Source: Candidatus Harpocratesius repetitus (lineage in GTDB: Archaea > Asgardarchaeota > Lokiarchaeia > Sigyniarchaeales > Promethearchaeaceae). Taken from it: 64,000 nt of DNA. Position numbers and translations under genes: made by a program. Positions 8,536 through 16,816 of the stretch are shown piece by piece. The notes below the pieces were generated by a model. It did no database searches, was not told where the DNA came from, and saw only the letters and a list, made by a program, of their open reading frames with translations. The stretch's first letter is position 1. Every line of letters begins with the position of its first letter. Where the stretch lies: positions 3,783,450 to 3,847,449 of the forward strand of contig JAIZWK010000001.1 of NCBI GenBank assembly GCA_021498095.1, read 5' to 3'.

Positions 8536-9834
8536 ATGAAAACCTTGGGCTTCTACGACTTACCACACCAATTTCTAAAGAATATACTCCAAAATACCGT
8601 CCATCAAAGTCCTAATATGAATTACTTGATAGAACGTCTAATTACAGGTATTTTGGGTCAAGAAAAGCCTTCAGCTCGCAAGATCCATCAGGAACTTGTG
8701 GTTGGCGAAAGTTTGAAAACGTTTTATCGCCAGATTCATCACTTAGCTGCTCAAATGCCCTTTCTTTTCTCCAATATAATCAAATCACTCCAAAATGGGT
8801 CTGATATTCCAATGAAAGTGGATGGAGTGTTGAGCATCGATGAACACTTAATTCCCCACACGAGCCCAAAGATGGAAGGGGTGGATTATTTCCACTCTTC
8901 TTCTTCAAATGGGAAAATTTTGGCGCATTCGATCATCTCAACTCATTATTTTCGACGGGGGATTGAGTATCCTGTCTCGTTCCAGTTTTATCGGCGTGAG
9001 CGCGAGCTAGAAAAATGGGGTGAAATAGAAAGTTATCACAAAAAAAATGACATTGCCCAAGAGGAACTTGAAAAAATTTGTAAAATGGCCAATTCGCCCA
9101 AATATGTCCTTATGGATTCCTATTTTATGACAAAAGAAAATTGTCGATTGCTCCAAAATTATAAAAAAACATATATTTCTCGCCCAAAACGCAATTGGAA
9201 AGGGACATTGGGCCACAAACGCCAAAGCTTGACTGAAATATTTGAAGGGATTCCTGACAGAGAATTTCAACAAACATGCATTCGAAATTCAAAAATAGGG
9301 TCGAAGAAATATTATTTAACAGCGAGTCGGAACATCTTTTTTCCCAAAATCGGAAACCATCAAGTAATTTTCGTTAAAATCTTGTCAGATACAGTACGAT
9401 CGCCTGATCTCTTTCAAAATGTCGAAGAAACTGTAGATTCTCGTGGTTACGCTTTTCGGGTGTTTATTACCAATAATCTAGAGATGTCCGTAGAACGAGC
9501 ACTCTCTTTATACAGCCTTCGGTGGACAATTGAGACCGGTTACCGAGATATGAGCCAAAATTTAGGCCTTCATGGATGCATATGGCAAAATCTGAGCGGA
9601 CAATACTGCTTTATTGGTCTGTCATTTCTGTGCTATATCTTTTTGATGTGGGCTCGGCATCGCGGTGCGTTTTCTCATTATGGTTTAGATTTACGAACGA
9701 TAGGGCAACTACGAATGGCTTTTCGTCATTATTTACAAAGAGAATTTGCGGAATGGCTGGAGAAGATCCATCTTCAGTGTCAAGACTGCAAAATGGCAAA
9801 TTGGTTATATCAGCATGTATTTGTAGGAAGTTGA
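8536..9834 (+). CDS. DDE transposase of the insertion sequence
   Basis: 432 residues, apparently full length. The catalytic acids are D102 (VLSIDEH), D194 (YVLMDSYF) and E333 in RWTIETGYRDM, which resembles the Y-(2)-R-(3)-E-(6)-K signature of IS4-like transposases although the final Lys is not obvious. The N-terminal 90 residues (QEKPSARKIHQELV) form the likely DNA-binding part. It cuts and joins the 13-bp ends of its own element. No internal stop or frameshift is seen, so the element could be active. Confidence 0.9.
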   Translation: MKTLGFYDLPHQFLKNILQNTVHQSPNMNYLIERLITGILGQEKPSARKIHQELVVGESLKTFYRQIHHLAAQMPFLFSNIIKSLQNGSDIPMKVDGVLSIDEHLIPHTSPKMEGVDYFHSSSSNGKILAHSIISTHYFRRGIEYPVSFQFYRRERELEKWGEIESYHKKNDIAQEELEKICKMANSPKYVLMDSYFMTKENCRLLQNYKKTYISRPKRNWKGTLGHKRQSLTEIFEGIPDREFQQTCIRNSKIGSKKYYLTASRNIFFPKIGNHQVIFVKILSDTVRSPDLFQNVEETVDSRGYAFRVFITNNLEMSVERALSLYSLRWTIETGYRDMSQNLGLHGCIWQNLSGQYCFIGLSFLCYIFLMWARHRGAFSHYGLDLRTIGQLRMAFRHYLQREFAEWLEKIHLQCQDCKMANWLYQHVFVGS

Positions 9835-9894
9835 GGACAAAATACCGCATAAAGAAGAAAAGAAACAAATTTAAGTATTAATGACAAACTCAAG

Positions 9895-9901
9895 ACTGTA
9901 A
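9895..9901. repeat. Target-site duplication, right copy
   Basis: ACTGTAA, flush against the right inverted repeat and identical to 8405-8411. Confidence 0.88.
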
Positions 9902-9910
9902 TAATCATTG

Positions 9911-10858
9911 TTATAATTTAATATTGCAACCTGCCGATTTCAAATTTTCGAACCATTCTATCCAATCATGAGTTAACTCTAATGGATTATTCTGTATCCA
10001 GAGGGTTCTTAATTGATTTAAGTCTTTTAATGAAATGGGTAAAAATTTGAGGTGATTATTGGCGAGAGTTAAAAATTTTAAAGAGTAAAGATTACCCATT
10101 TGATCCGGTAAAGATTCCAATCGATTGGAAATTAAATTGCATTCTTCCAGTAGAGTTAATTGAGTAAAACTTGAAGGTAGTTCTGTTAGACTATTTTTAA
10201 AACAGGAGAATTCAACCAATTTAGAAAGTTCGCCGATAGAATCAGGTAATATATGAAGCTTATTATTACCCAAAGTAAGGTGCTCGAGATTTTTCAGATT
10301 TCCGAGCTCTTCTGGAAGGTTTTGAATGTAATTATTGAATAGTATTAACTCAGATAATGATTTCTTTTCAAAAATCCAAGCAGGAATCTGGTTCAATTTA
10401 AGATCATTTAACGCAATACTACAAAGTTTGGGTATATTTTGAATAAGATCGGGAATATTTTTCCATGAATTTCCACCTATTTTCAAAGTTTTAAGTTTTG
10501 GTAATTCTAAAATACAAGCAGGAAATTCAATAAAGCTATTTTTTGCAAGATTCAAGAATTCAAGATGATGAAGTTGTGATATATCTTCAGGAATTACTTG
10601 AATATCATTATTTGATATATCCAAATGAGTTAATTGTGAAAAAGACATTACATCTTTCGGGAACAATTTTAAAGATTGATGCTGTAATTCCAAAGCTACA
10701 ATGTGATTATTGACAATCTTTACTCCAAAATGATGAAAATTAAATCGATCTACCCGGGGAATAGGAGTTCCAATTTCTGATATAATTCGTACCAAAGCGT
10801 CTTTTTCAGAATCAATTAAATCGCTAAAATCACTTTTCATTGAAGGTATGTCATCCAT
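9911..10858 (-). CDS. Leucine-rich repeat protein
   Basis: About 315 residues. After about 60 residues of N-terminal polar helix, roughly ten consecutive 23-residue leucine-rich repeats follow, for example LTHLDISNNDIQVIPEDISQ and LEHLTLGNNKLHILPDSIGE. The LxxLPxxIxxLxxLxxLxLxxN pattern is the type seen in bacterial and plant intracellular proteins; such solenoids bind proteins. No signal peptide or membrane helix, so probably cytoplasmic. Before the insertion it lay 28 bp upstream of the methylase on the same strand. An in-frame TTG at 10885 is an alternative start. Its partner is unknown. Confidence 0.88.
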   Translation of the reverse strand: MDDIPSMKSDFSDLIDSEKDALVRIISEIGTPIPRVDRFNFHHFGVKIVNNHIVALELQHQSLKLFPKDVMSFSQLTHLDISNNDIQVIPEDISQLHHLEFLNLAKNSFIEFPACILELPKLKTLKIGGNSWKNIPDLIQNIPKLCSIALNDLKLNQIPAWIFEKKSLSELILFNNYIQNLPEELGNLKNLEHLTLGNNKLHILPDSIGELSKLVEFSCFKNSLTELPSSFTQLTLLEECNLISNRLESLPDQMGNLYSLKFLTLANNHLKFLPISLKDLNQLRTLWIQNNPLELTHDWIEWFENLKSAGCNIKL

Positions 10859-11126
10859 AATTTCATTTACATTTAGTCTTACCAATTATTATTACTTATG
10901 CAATGATGGAATTCTAAGATCTGATCTTATTAATCTATATTTCTAAGCACATTTTTTTTAGAAGTTAAATGAAAAACATTTAAATAGGTAAAGTGTTCGT
11001 TTTTAAATAACAGTGTAAGAAGTAATATTTTTAGTAAATTTTCGAATTCTCTAATGAAATTGAATCAGTGAACAAGAAAAAAAAGAGAAAAATTTTACAA
11101 AATTTCGACAAAAAATGTTGAAAAAT

Positions 11127-11138
11127 AACCTTTAAATC
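11127..11138 (+). promoter_or_regulatory. BRE/TATA-like element upstream of the 11226 gene
   Basis: AACCTTTAAATC, identical to the element placed correctly before the transposase. Here the ATG is about 87 nt downstream, implying a leader of some 60 nt. The surrounding stretch 10859-11225 is otherwise AT-rich and shows no gene. Confidence 0.3.
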
Positions 11139-11225
11139 TTGGTTGTCCTTTTTGTTCATATTGGATCGCATGATTTGAATATCATTGAGAAGATCGAGAA
11201 TTCCGTGGGCTGACTGACAGTGGAA

Positions 11226-11720
11226 ATGGAGATAAATCTGAATATGAATCTGAATGGGAATGAAATAATCCCGCAAAGCCTTGAACAAATGATTGATGAG
11301 GCTATAGAGCAGGATTTTGTCGAAGTAAAAGCCATTTCAGAGGAAGATCGGAATAATGAAATGTATAAAGCCATGATGTTTTCATTCGATTCAGCCCATG
11401 TCGAGGTATTGTATGAAAGAAAAGTGGTTAGTGAGGATAAACTCTCATTAGTTATCCCGCATGAACAATTTCTATTTGGATTTCGCCCAACTGATGGCCT
11501 TTGCATATTTTCAAATAAAGAAGCACATAAAGAAATGTTGTGTGATGGTCCTGTACGGGAATTAGCGCGCCAATGCCCATTAACCCAATCTTTGCAATAT
11601 ATTTTAGTACCCCTTAATAATTTTCAAGTATGGTCATATATTCCAGTTTGCTGCTCAAATGAAGATTCTTGCCCGTTGAAAACTCGACCATTCAATTATC
11701 GTAGAGATTTATTTAATTAA
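11226..11720 (+). CDS. Hypothetical protein with C-terminal cysteine cluster
   Basis: 164 residues, no family recognised. The N-terminal third is acidic and helical (EQMIDEAIEQDFVEVKAISEE). The rest looks like a mixed alpha/beta fold and ends in CNVP-like cysteines: QCPLTQ, then VCCSNEDSCPL, which could bind a metal. There is no signal peptide or membrane helix. An in-frame TGA at 11211-11213 closes the frame, so only GTG 11220 or ATG 11226 can be the start. It lies alone between divergent and convergent neighbours. The regular codon use supports it as real. Confidence 0.6.
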   Translation: MEINLNMNLNGNEIIPQSLEQMIDEAIEQDFVEVKAISEEDRNNEMYKAMMFSFDSAHVEVLYERKVVSEDKLSLVIPHEQFLFGFRPTDGLCIFSNKEAHKEMLCDGPVRELARQCPLTQSLQYILVPLNNFQVWSYIPVCCSNEDSCPLKTRPFNYRRDLFN

Positions 11721-11776
11721 AAATAGAATCTTTGAAATTGAATTAAATTTTAAAAAATCTTCATCATTATTTATTA

Positions 11777-13483
11777 TTAGCAGTTCATTGCGCGTTCTAA
11801 TTGTGATTTTAACCAATTTGGTGATATATGATGAATTATCTTATTCCACGGTCGTTTTCCAAAAGGTAATTTTTGTAAGGTATGAAGATAATCGATTATT
11901 TGAGTTTGCCATACATTTTTAGGATCTGTACAATAGCGATACCATTGTTTTGGCTTCATTCCTTGATAATAACATTCTTCTATTAATGATGCAAAGTGTT
12001 CATTGCCCAAAGCGAGTACCATTTGCAAATAAGCTTCCCAAAGAGGCATAAAATCGAATTCAATCCAGGGATTTTTTTGGAGGGCTTTTTTTATATGTTT
12101 TATTTTCTTCTTTAAATTCGGCATTGACGGATCAAAATATTCTTCAAAAGCTACCTCCAATGGCGTATGTGCTTTAGGAATAAATGGATTAATGCTAAGT
12201 TTGATACCTCTTTTCCCAAAATTCATCTTCGCTAATTTTTCGACCAACATAATTAATTCATCAATATCTTCTGGACTTTCGAATGGAAATCCTATAATTA
12301 AGTATATTTTAAGTGCTTTAATTTTCGCATCATGCAGATAAATTACTCCTTGAAGAATTTCTTTATTGGTGAGGTGTTTATTCAACTGTTTCCGCAAACG
12401 ATCAGAACCTGTTTCAGGAGCAATGGTGACTGTTTTCATACCTCCCTTTCTAAGGATTTCTGCCATTTTTGGCGTTAATTTATCCACACGGATCGAAGGA
12501 ACATTCAACCGCAATCCTTGTTGAAGAATGAATTCAGCCAAATCAATAAAATTCTGATGATCTGTTACTGATGATCCTATCAATGCAATTCGTTCACAAT
12601 CTGTAAGTTTTATACCAGATAAAATAATTTCTTTAAGGTTTTCTAAACTTCGATAACGATACGGTTTGACTTGGTTTCCAGTCATACAAAATCGGCAAAT
12701 ATGGGGACAACCACGCGCCACTTCCAAAAAGAAAGAATCATTAAAAGCAATATTTGAATTTAAAGATTGATTAACCGAATCAACTTTAAGTTTAATTTGA
12801 GCTAGTGGATGGGGTGTTCGATCTAATTCATAAGCAATGACATGATTAATGGTTTTTTCATGCATTTCAAAAAAGGGATCGCCTGGTAGCCAAAATCCTG
12901 CAATATTTGCCAAATCTTTGAAAAAAGCTGTTTTTATAGCTTGAAAATCCCTCAATTCAGGATTATCATAGTTACTTAACCAAGCTTCAATAAACTGTGC
13001 ATTTACAGGTTCGATTTCTCCAACAAAGATTGCATCCATAAAATCCAAAATAGGTAGAGGATTTGCCCGAATGATTGCTCCCCCAGCAATAATTACAGGG
13101 TATGAATCTGAAGAAATATTATCTATACTTTTTTTTTTCTCTCGATCATTTCTATAGAAAGGGATTCCAGCATTCTCTAAGAACCATAAGATGTGAGGAT
13201 AATCTAATTCATAAGAAAGTGTAAAAGCAATTAGATCAAATGCTTCTAAAGGCATCTTATTTTCTAAAGAAAGCACATTTTGAAATAAATGACCACGAGG
13301 TAATGGTATTTTTGAATCAGGAAGAAAAAAACGTTCACAGATTATCCGTTCATGTTCATTCCAGAGTGAATATAGCGTTTGTACAGTTAAACCAGCCATA
13401 GCAGAATAGCGATTAGGATAAACTAACGCGATTTTAAACATGCCTTCTTTCCATGGTTTTATTATGACATTTTTTTCTTGCAT
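11777..13483 (-). CDS. Radical SAM protein with N-terminal B12-binding-like domain
   Basis: 568 residues. Residues 1-170 resemble the B12-binding-like domain of this class (FKIALVYPNRYSAMAGLTVQ, then AFDLIAFTLSYELDY and IIAGG). The radical SAM core has CPHICRFC with the CX3CX2C cysteines and TIAPETGSDRLRKQLNK, a typical SAM-contacting strand. A C-terminal region of about 130 residues (PKQWYRYC) is specific to the subgroup. Related proteins include the archaeal and bacterial family annotated only as B12-binding radical SAM; the reaction, probably a methyl transfer or methylthiolation, is not known. It is a single gene with its promoter in the stretch beyond 13484. Confidence 0.85.
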   Translation of the reverse strand: MQEKNVIIKPWKEGMFKIALVYPNRYSAMAGLTVQTLYSLWNEHERIICERFFLPDSKIPLPRGHLFQNVLSLENKMPLEAFDLIAFTLSYELDYPHILWFLENAGIPFYRNDREKKKSIDNISSDSYPVIIAGGAIIRANPLPILDFMDAIFVGEIEPVNAQFIEAWLSNYDNPELRDFQAIKTAFFKDLANIAGFWLPGDPFFEMHEKTINHVIAYELDRTPHPLAQIKLKVDSVNQSLNSNIAFNDSFFLEVARGCPHICRFCMTGNQVKPYRYRSLENLKEIILSGIKLTDCERIALIGSSVTDHQNFIDLAEFILQQGLRLNVPSIRVDKLTPKMAEILRKGGMKTVTIAPETGSDRLRKQLNKHLTNKEILQGVIYLHDAKIKALKIYLIIGFPFESPEDIDELIMLVEKLAKMNFGKRGIKLSINPFIPKAHTPLEVAFEEYFDPSMPNLKKKIKHIKKALQKNPWIEFDFMPLWEAYLQMVLALGNEHFASLIEECYYQGMKPKQWYRYCTDPKNVWQTQIIDYLHTLQKLPFGKRPWNKIIHHISPNWLKSQLERAMNC

Positions 13484-14036
13484 GATCCATTCATTCCTTT
13501 CACTCCACTCTCAATCTCAACAAGAAACGATATATTAACGATATATTTTTAATTCTTGCATAAATAATCCATAACTTCACGCAGATAAATCACTTATCTT
13601 TATTTTGAAAAAATTATCAAATTATTAATCAATGATAATTTCACTTTTATCTTGAAATAGCGAATTTTAAAAGAAAATTTGGAATTGTTCTAATTTTGGG
13701 CTAAAAATCATGTGGATTTTCTAATCTTTTATTAAAATATTGAAATTATTTCAATCTTTAAATATTGAAACACATTTAAACAAAAATTAGAAATTTTTAT
13801 CCAATATTCTAAAAAACGAGAGTTTAAAGCCGATTTATTATTTTATGGAATGAGTATTAGAAGAATTATTTTTTGTATCTGGTAAAGTGAAATTAATTGA
13901 ATATAATTGAATGTATTTGTAATTAAAAGAAATTGAATATATTCGAAATTAAAAGTATGCAAGTCACTGATCCAGATCAGATCTCAGTATTCTCTATGCT
14001 TAATATATACATCAGATAACATTCCTTGTTGATATT
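13484..14036. other. Long AT-rich intergenic stretch
   Basis: No open frame or RNA gene is convincing here. It holds two copies of ACGATATATT (13528-13537 and 13539-13548) just upstream of the radical SAM gene, which could belong to its promoter, and a run of GAAATTGAATATA-like repeats at about 13895-13955. A TATA-like TTAATATATAC at about 14000 fits the small gene at 14037. Confidence 0.5.
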
Positions 14037-14351
14037 ATGAATCCAATCCGTTTCGATGATGAAGTCGATTACTACCTTACATTATTAGATAAATTTGAAA
14101 CGAGTGTTTGCCAAAATAAAATAGACCTCGATACATTTTTCGCAAAAGAAATCATAGATATCATGCTAGAATTAAAGCAGGAACGAGACAATATTCCACT
14201 AATGCTTAATATCACAAAAAACATGTTACTAATTCTTTTATCATTCTATCATGAACAGCGAAATTTCAATAAATTTACATCATTTTGCGAATTAGAAGAT
14301 TGTGATAAAGAACTAGTTAGAAGCAGATTTATCCCACTTATTTCAAATTAA
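14037..14351 (+). CDS. Small hypothetical protein
   Basis: 104 residues, mostly helical and acidic (DDEVDYYLTLLDKFETSV, then EIIDIMLELKQERDN), with an amphipathic LLILLSFYHEQ segment. It has three cysteines near both ends but no recognised motif. A TATA-like sequence lies about 35 nt upstream and the ATG follows without a clear ribosome site, as in short-leader archaeal transcripts. It faces the Lrp gene tail to tail. Function unknown. Confidence 0.5.
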   Translation: MNPIRFDDEVDYYLTLLDKFETSVCQNKIDLDTFFAKEIIDIMLELKQERDNIPLMLNITKNMLLILLSFYHEQRNFNKFTSFCELEDCDKELVRSRFIPLISN

Positions 14352-14409
14352 ATGATATAACAAGTATTGATATTGATATATTAATGATAATATAAGTTAG
14401 TGTTAAAAT

Positions 14410-14976
14410 TTAAAAGAAAATTTCACTAGTGCTTTTCTCGTCTTCTTCATTTTCAGCTTCTCCATCATCATCAAAATATTCACCTTTATCTTCAGATTTT
14501 AACATTTTTTCAATAAAACAAAATAACTTCTTTCCTTTAAGAATGTTAGATAAATTCACAATATTCATCGAATCAATATATGGATTTTTTTTTAATTCAG
14601 CAATGAAATTATCATAATGTTCATCGTTTCTAAAGGTTGAAATGCAGTGAATTTGCTCATCATCGCCAACAGCAGCAAATAATACCTCATTATATTGATC
14701 ACTGACAAATTTCGCAAAACTTTCTAAAAACATCGTATCTAATTTACCAATAACCATCTTTTTTAAACGAATAGAAAGAAGCTTATGTATTGTTAAGCCT
14801 ATCTCAGTTGGGTTAACCACAATAGTATAACGCTCTAAGATATTTGATTCGCGAAGTTTATGTAAACGATGATATATGGTAGAAGTTTTCACGTTTAAAT
14901 CGCGGGCAAGATTTTTTAAAGATACGCGAGCATTTTCTTCTAAAGCAGCAAGTAGTTTAATATCAATTTTATCCAA
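14410..14976 (-). CDS. Lrp/AsnC-family transcription regulator
   Basis: 188 residues. The N-terminus, DKIDIKLLAALEENARVSL followed by LARDLNVKTSTIYHRLHKL, is the AsnC-type helix-turn-helix. A RAM/AsnC-like ligand-binding half follows (about 70-150), more diverged than usual, and an acidic tail of about 25 residues (DDDGEAENEEDE) ends it. Such proteins form dimers or octamers and sense amino acids. The start is a TTG at 14976, chosen because GGAGG (complement at 14987-14991) lies 10 nt ahead and the residues match the normal family start. A palindrome-rich site upstream may serve autoregulation. Confidence 0.85.
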   Translation of the reverse strand: MDKIDIKLLAALEENARVSLKNLARDLNVKTSTIYHRLHKLRESNILERYTIVVNPTEIGLTIHKLLSIRLKKMVIGKLDTMFLESFAKFVSDQYNEVLFAAVGDDEQIHCISTFRNDEHYDNFIAELKKNPYIDSMNIVNLSNILKGKKLFCFIEKMLKSEDKGEYFDDDGEAENEEDEKSTSEIFF

Positions 14977-15012
14977 AGATTTTATTCCTCCAAAAAATAT
15001 TTATTTAAAGGC

Positions 15013-15032
15013 ATGTCGACAAAAATGTCGAT
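15013..15032 (-). promoter_or_regulatory. Operator-like repeats upstream of the Lrp gene
   Basis: ATGTCGACAAAAATGTCGAT contains a perfect 8-bp palindrome TGTCGACA and a second TGTCGA 12 bp on. It lies 37-56 nt before the TTG start, next to a CTTTAAATAA that could be a TATA box. Lrp-type regulators often bind such sites in their own promoters. The remaining bases to 15304 show no gene. Confidence 0.4.
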
Positions 15033-15304
15033 TAGATTTTTCTGTTGCATACTTCAATCATAGATATGTTTTGTTAGAGTTTTTTTAACAAACTATATTA
15101 TAATATTCACAAAATACCTAAATAAATATTGGTTAAATAACAACAAATAACTCTTTTTTTTAATATCATGAATAATTTCTCTTTTTTCTCAGCTGATATT
15201 TATACTGAATATTATAACCAAAAGAAATATAAAAAGTAATCAAAAAAAGAAAAAATTCCTTTCAGCAACAATAGGAAGAAATAGATTTTTTTACGCACTT
15301 TTGC

Positions 15305-16614
15305 CTACAAATTTAACTCTTTTAACTCTTTACGAATAGTTTTTACCCGATCAGGTGTCAACGTGTTCATTTTCGCAAAAATAATCAATCCTATAATCAT
15401 AAAGATCATAGGCAATACACTCATATGAATGCGAATACCCCATTTAGCCAATGGAGTTTGTTCTACATCGGATTTATTTACAAAACCTGTTACAGCATGA
15501 ACAATGGCAAAACTTAATGCTTGCATAGCATTGTAATTGTATATCCCCAATAACTTGTTGTGAAAGACATCCCAATTAATCCAACGATTATGACAACGGC
15601 TGCCCACATCAAAGCTTTCTGATTACTGTCTAACCTAACAGCAATACGACCCCAAAGTGGAACTGATATCAGCGCTCCGATCAGCATACCAGCAAATATC
15701 ATGGTCGTATCGCTTTTATCTCCCGGAAGGATATAGTCGCCAACATAGTCAACGGAGGCGCTCATACTCATTGTACATGCCTGATACAGGAAATAAAATA
15801 AGATAAATGCAACAAAATTCTTATGCGTAAATGCTTCTTTAAGTTGGATGAAAAAAGAATCTTCTTTTTCTTCCTTTGCTTTCTTTTCAACTGCAGCAAT
15901 GTATCGTTCAATCATATCGAGATCTTCTCGAACACCAGGAAGCATTAAAAAGAAGAAAATAATTCCAATAATCGTGAAAATAACCGCATTTAATTGATAA
16001 GTGCTCGCATAATCATAATCAACAATGAACGTCGGCATTAGATTTCCAAGTGCAATTCCAATAACCCCAATAACTGTGGCAATCACGGCTGCATTGGCTC
16101 GAACTTTCTCTTTTCGGAACTTATCGGGGAATAGTGATTGATAATTTAATTCCCAGATGGAAAAGAAGAAATCATGAAGGCAAATTACCGATACCAACCA
16201 TAGAAAAAGCCATCCTTGATTTGAACCTGGAGATTCAATAAATGGTTTCGGAACAATAAAGATAGGCAGTAAAGTAAATACCCAAATACCACCACCAAGA
16301 ACGATCCATGGAAAGCGTCTTCCATATTTATAAGCAAATCGGGTCGGACGAATGGTGAAGTAACCAATAATTGGGTCGTTAATAGCGTTCCAAATAGAAT
16401 AAATGATTATTGCTAATCCGGTTAACCAACCATTTAATCCTAAGTTTGTCTCGTAGTATTTGTATATTAAAACGCTAAAAGCCGCCGAATAAAATTCAAC
16501 CAAAAATTTGCCCGTTCCGTATGAGGTCATAGTTAAAAAAGAATGTTTTTGAGGTTCTGATGAATTCATATCCGCGTTGTTCTTTATTTCAGTCATAATT
16601 ACTGTGTTCTCCAT
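15305..16614 (-). pseudogene. Broken GPH/MFS sugar-cation symporter
   Basis: Residues 1-354 from ATG 16614 form the first nine or ten helices of a MelB/GPH-type symporter, including INDPIIGYF and FRKEKVRANAAVIATVIG. The frame then stops at a TAA at 15514-15516 after TTSYWGYTITML. A second frame from about 15550 to 15305 continues with MQALSFAIVHAVTGF and IRIHMSVLPMIFMIIGLIIF, the last two helices of the family. Between them the usual ADxxDxxExxTGxRREG stretch (about 70 residues) is missing. A deletion that also shifted the frame explains this better than a single-base error. Without helix 10 and that loop it is unlikely to transport. Confidence 0.75.
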
Positions 16615-16630
16615 TAAAAGAATATTTCAA

Positions 16631-16666
16631 ATTATTAATCAATTATAATCAATTATAATCAATTTT
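16631..16666. repeat. Helically phased 10-bp direct repeats upstream of the symporter remnant
   Basis: Three successive 10-bp units of the form AATTATAATC/ATTATTAATC lie 17-52 bp before the symporter start. Spacing of exactly one helical turn puts the same face on one side of the DNA, as for a cooperatively bound regulator. It may also be slippage in AT-rich DNA. Confidence 0.5.
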
Positions 16667-16816
16667 CAACCACAGAACTTAAAAAATCATCTAAAAAATC
16701 ATCTTTGAAAAATCTTTATTTGAAAAAGGGAGAAATAATTTTTCATTTGAAAGCGGAATTGGATTTCTTTTCAATCGCAACTATTATTTAATAATAATAA
16801 TTTGGATCGTTAACCG

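Larger units (their letters stand above)
8412..9894 (+). mobile_element. Complete insertion sequence, 1483 bp, IS4-superfamily type
   Basis: The element is bounded by perfect 13-bp inverted repeats, CTTGAGTTTGTCA at 8412-8424 and its complement at 9882-9894; similarity continues imperfectly inward (TAAATTT on both sides). ACTGTAA flanks it on both sides as a target duplication. It carries one intact transposase gene. It lies between the methylase gene and the leucine-rich-repeat gene, both on the opposite strand; without it and one target copy they are 28 bp apart, so it broke a probable operon. Intact ends and target repeats suggest a recent insertion. The 7-bp duplication does not match the 4-bp usual for IS701, so the family within IS4-like elements is left open. 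Confidence 0.92.

Noticed and set aside
9576..9881. Second overlapping gene or programmed frameshift in the insertion sequence
   Set aside because: The main frame already contains all catalytic residues, and the alternate frame has no protein-like composition or slippery site that I can see.
15514..15516. Recoded stop in the symporter
   Set aside because: The codon is TAA, the frame changes afterwards, and about 70 conserved residues are missing, so a deletion is the better reading.
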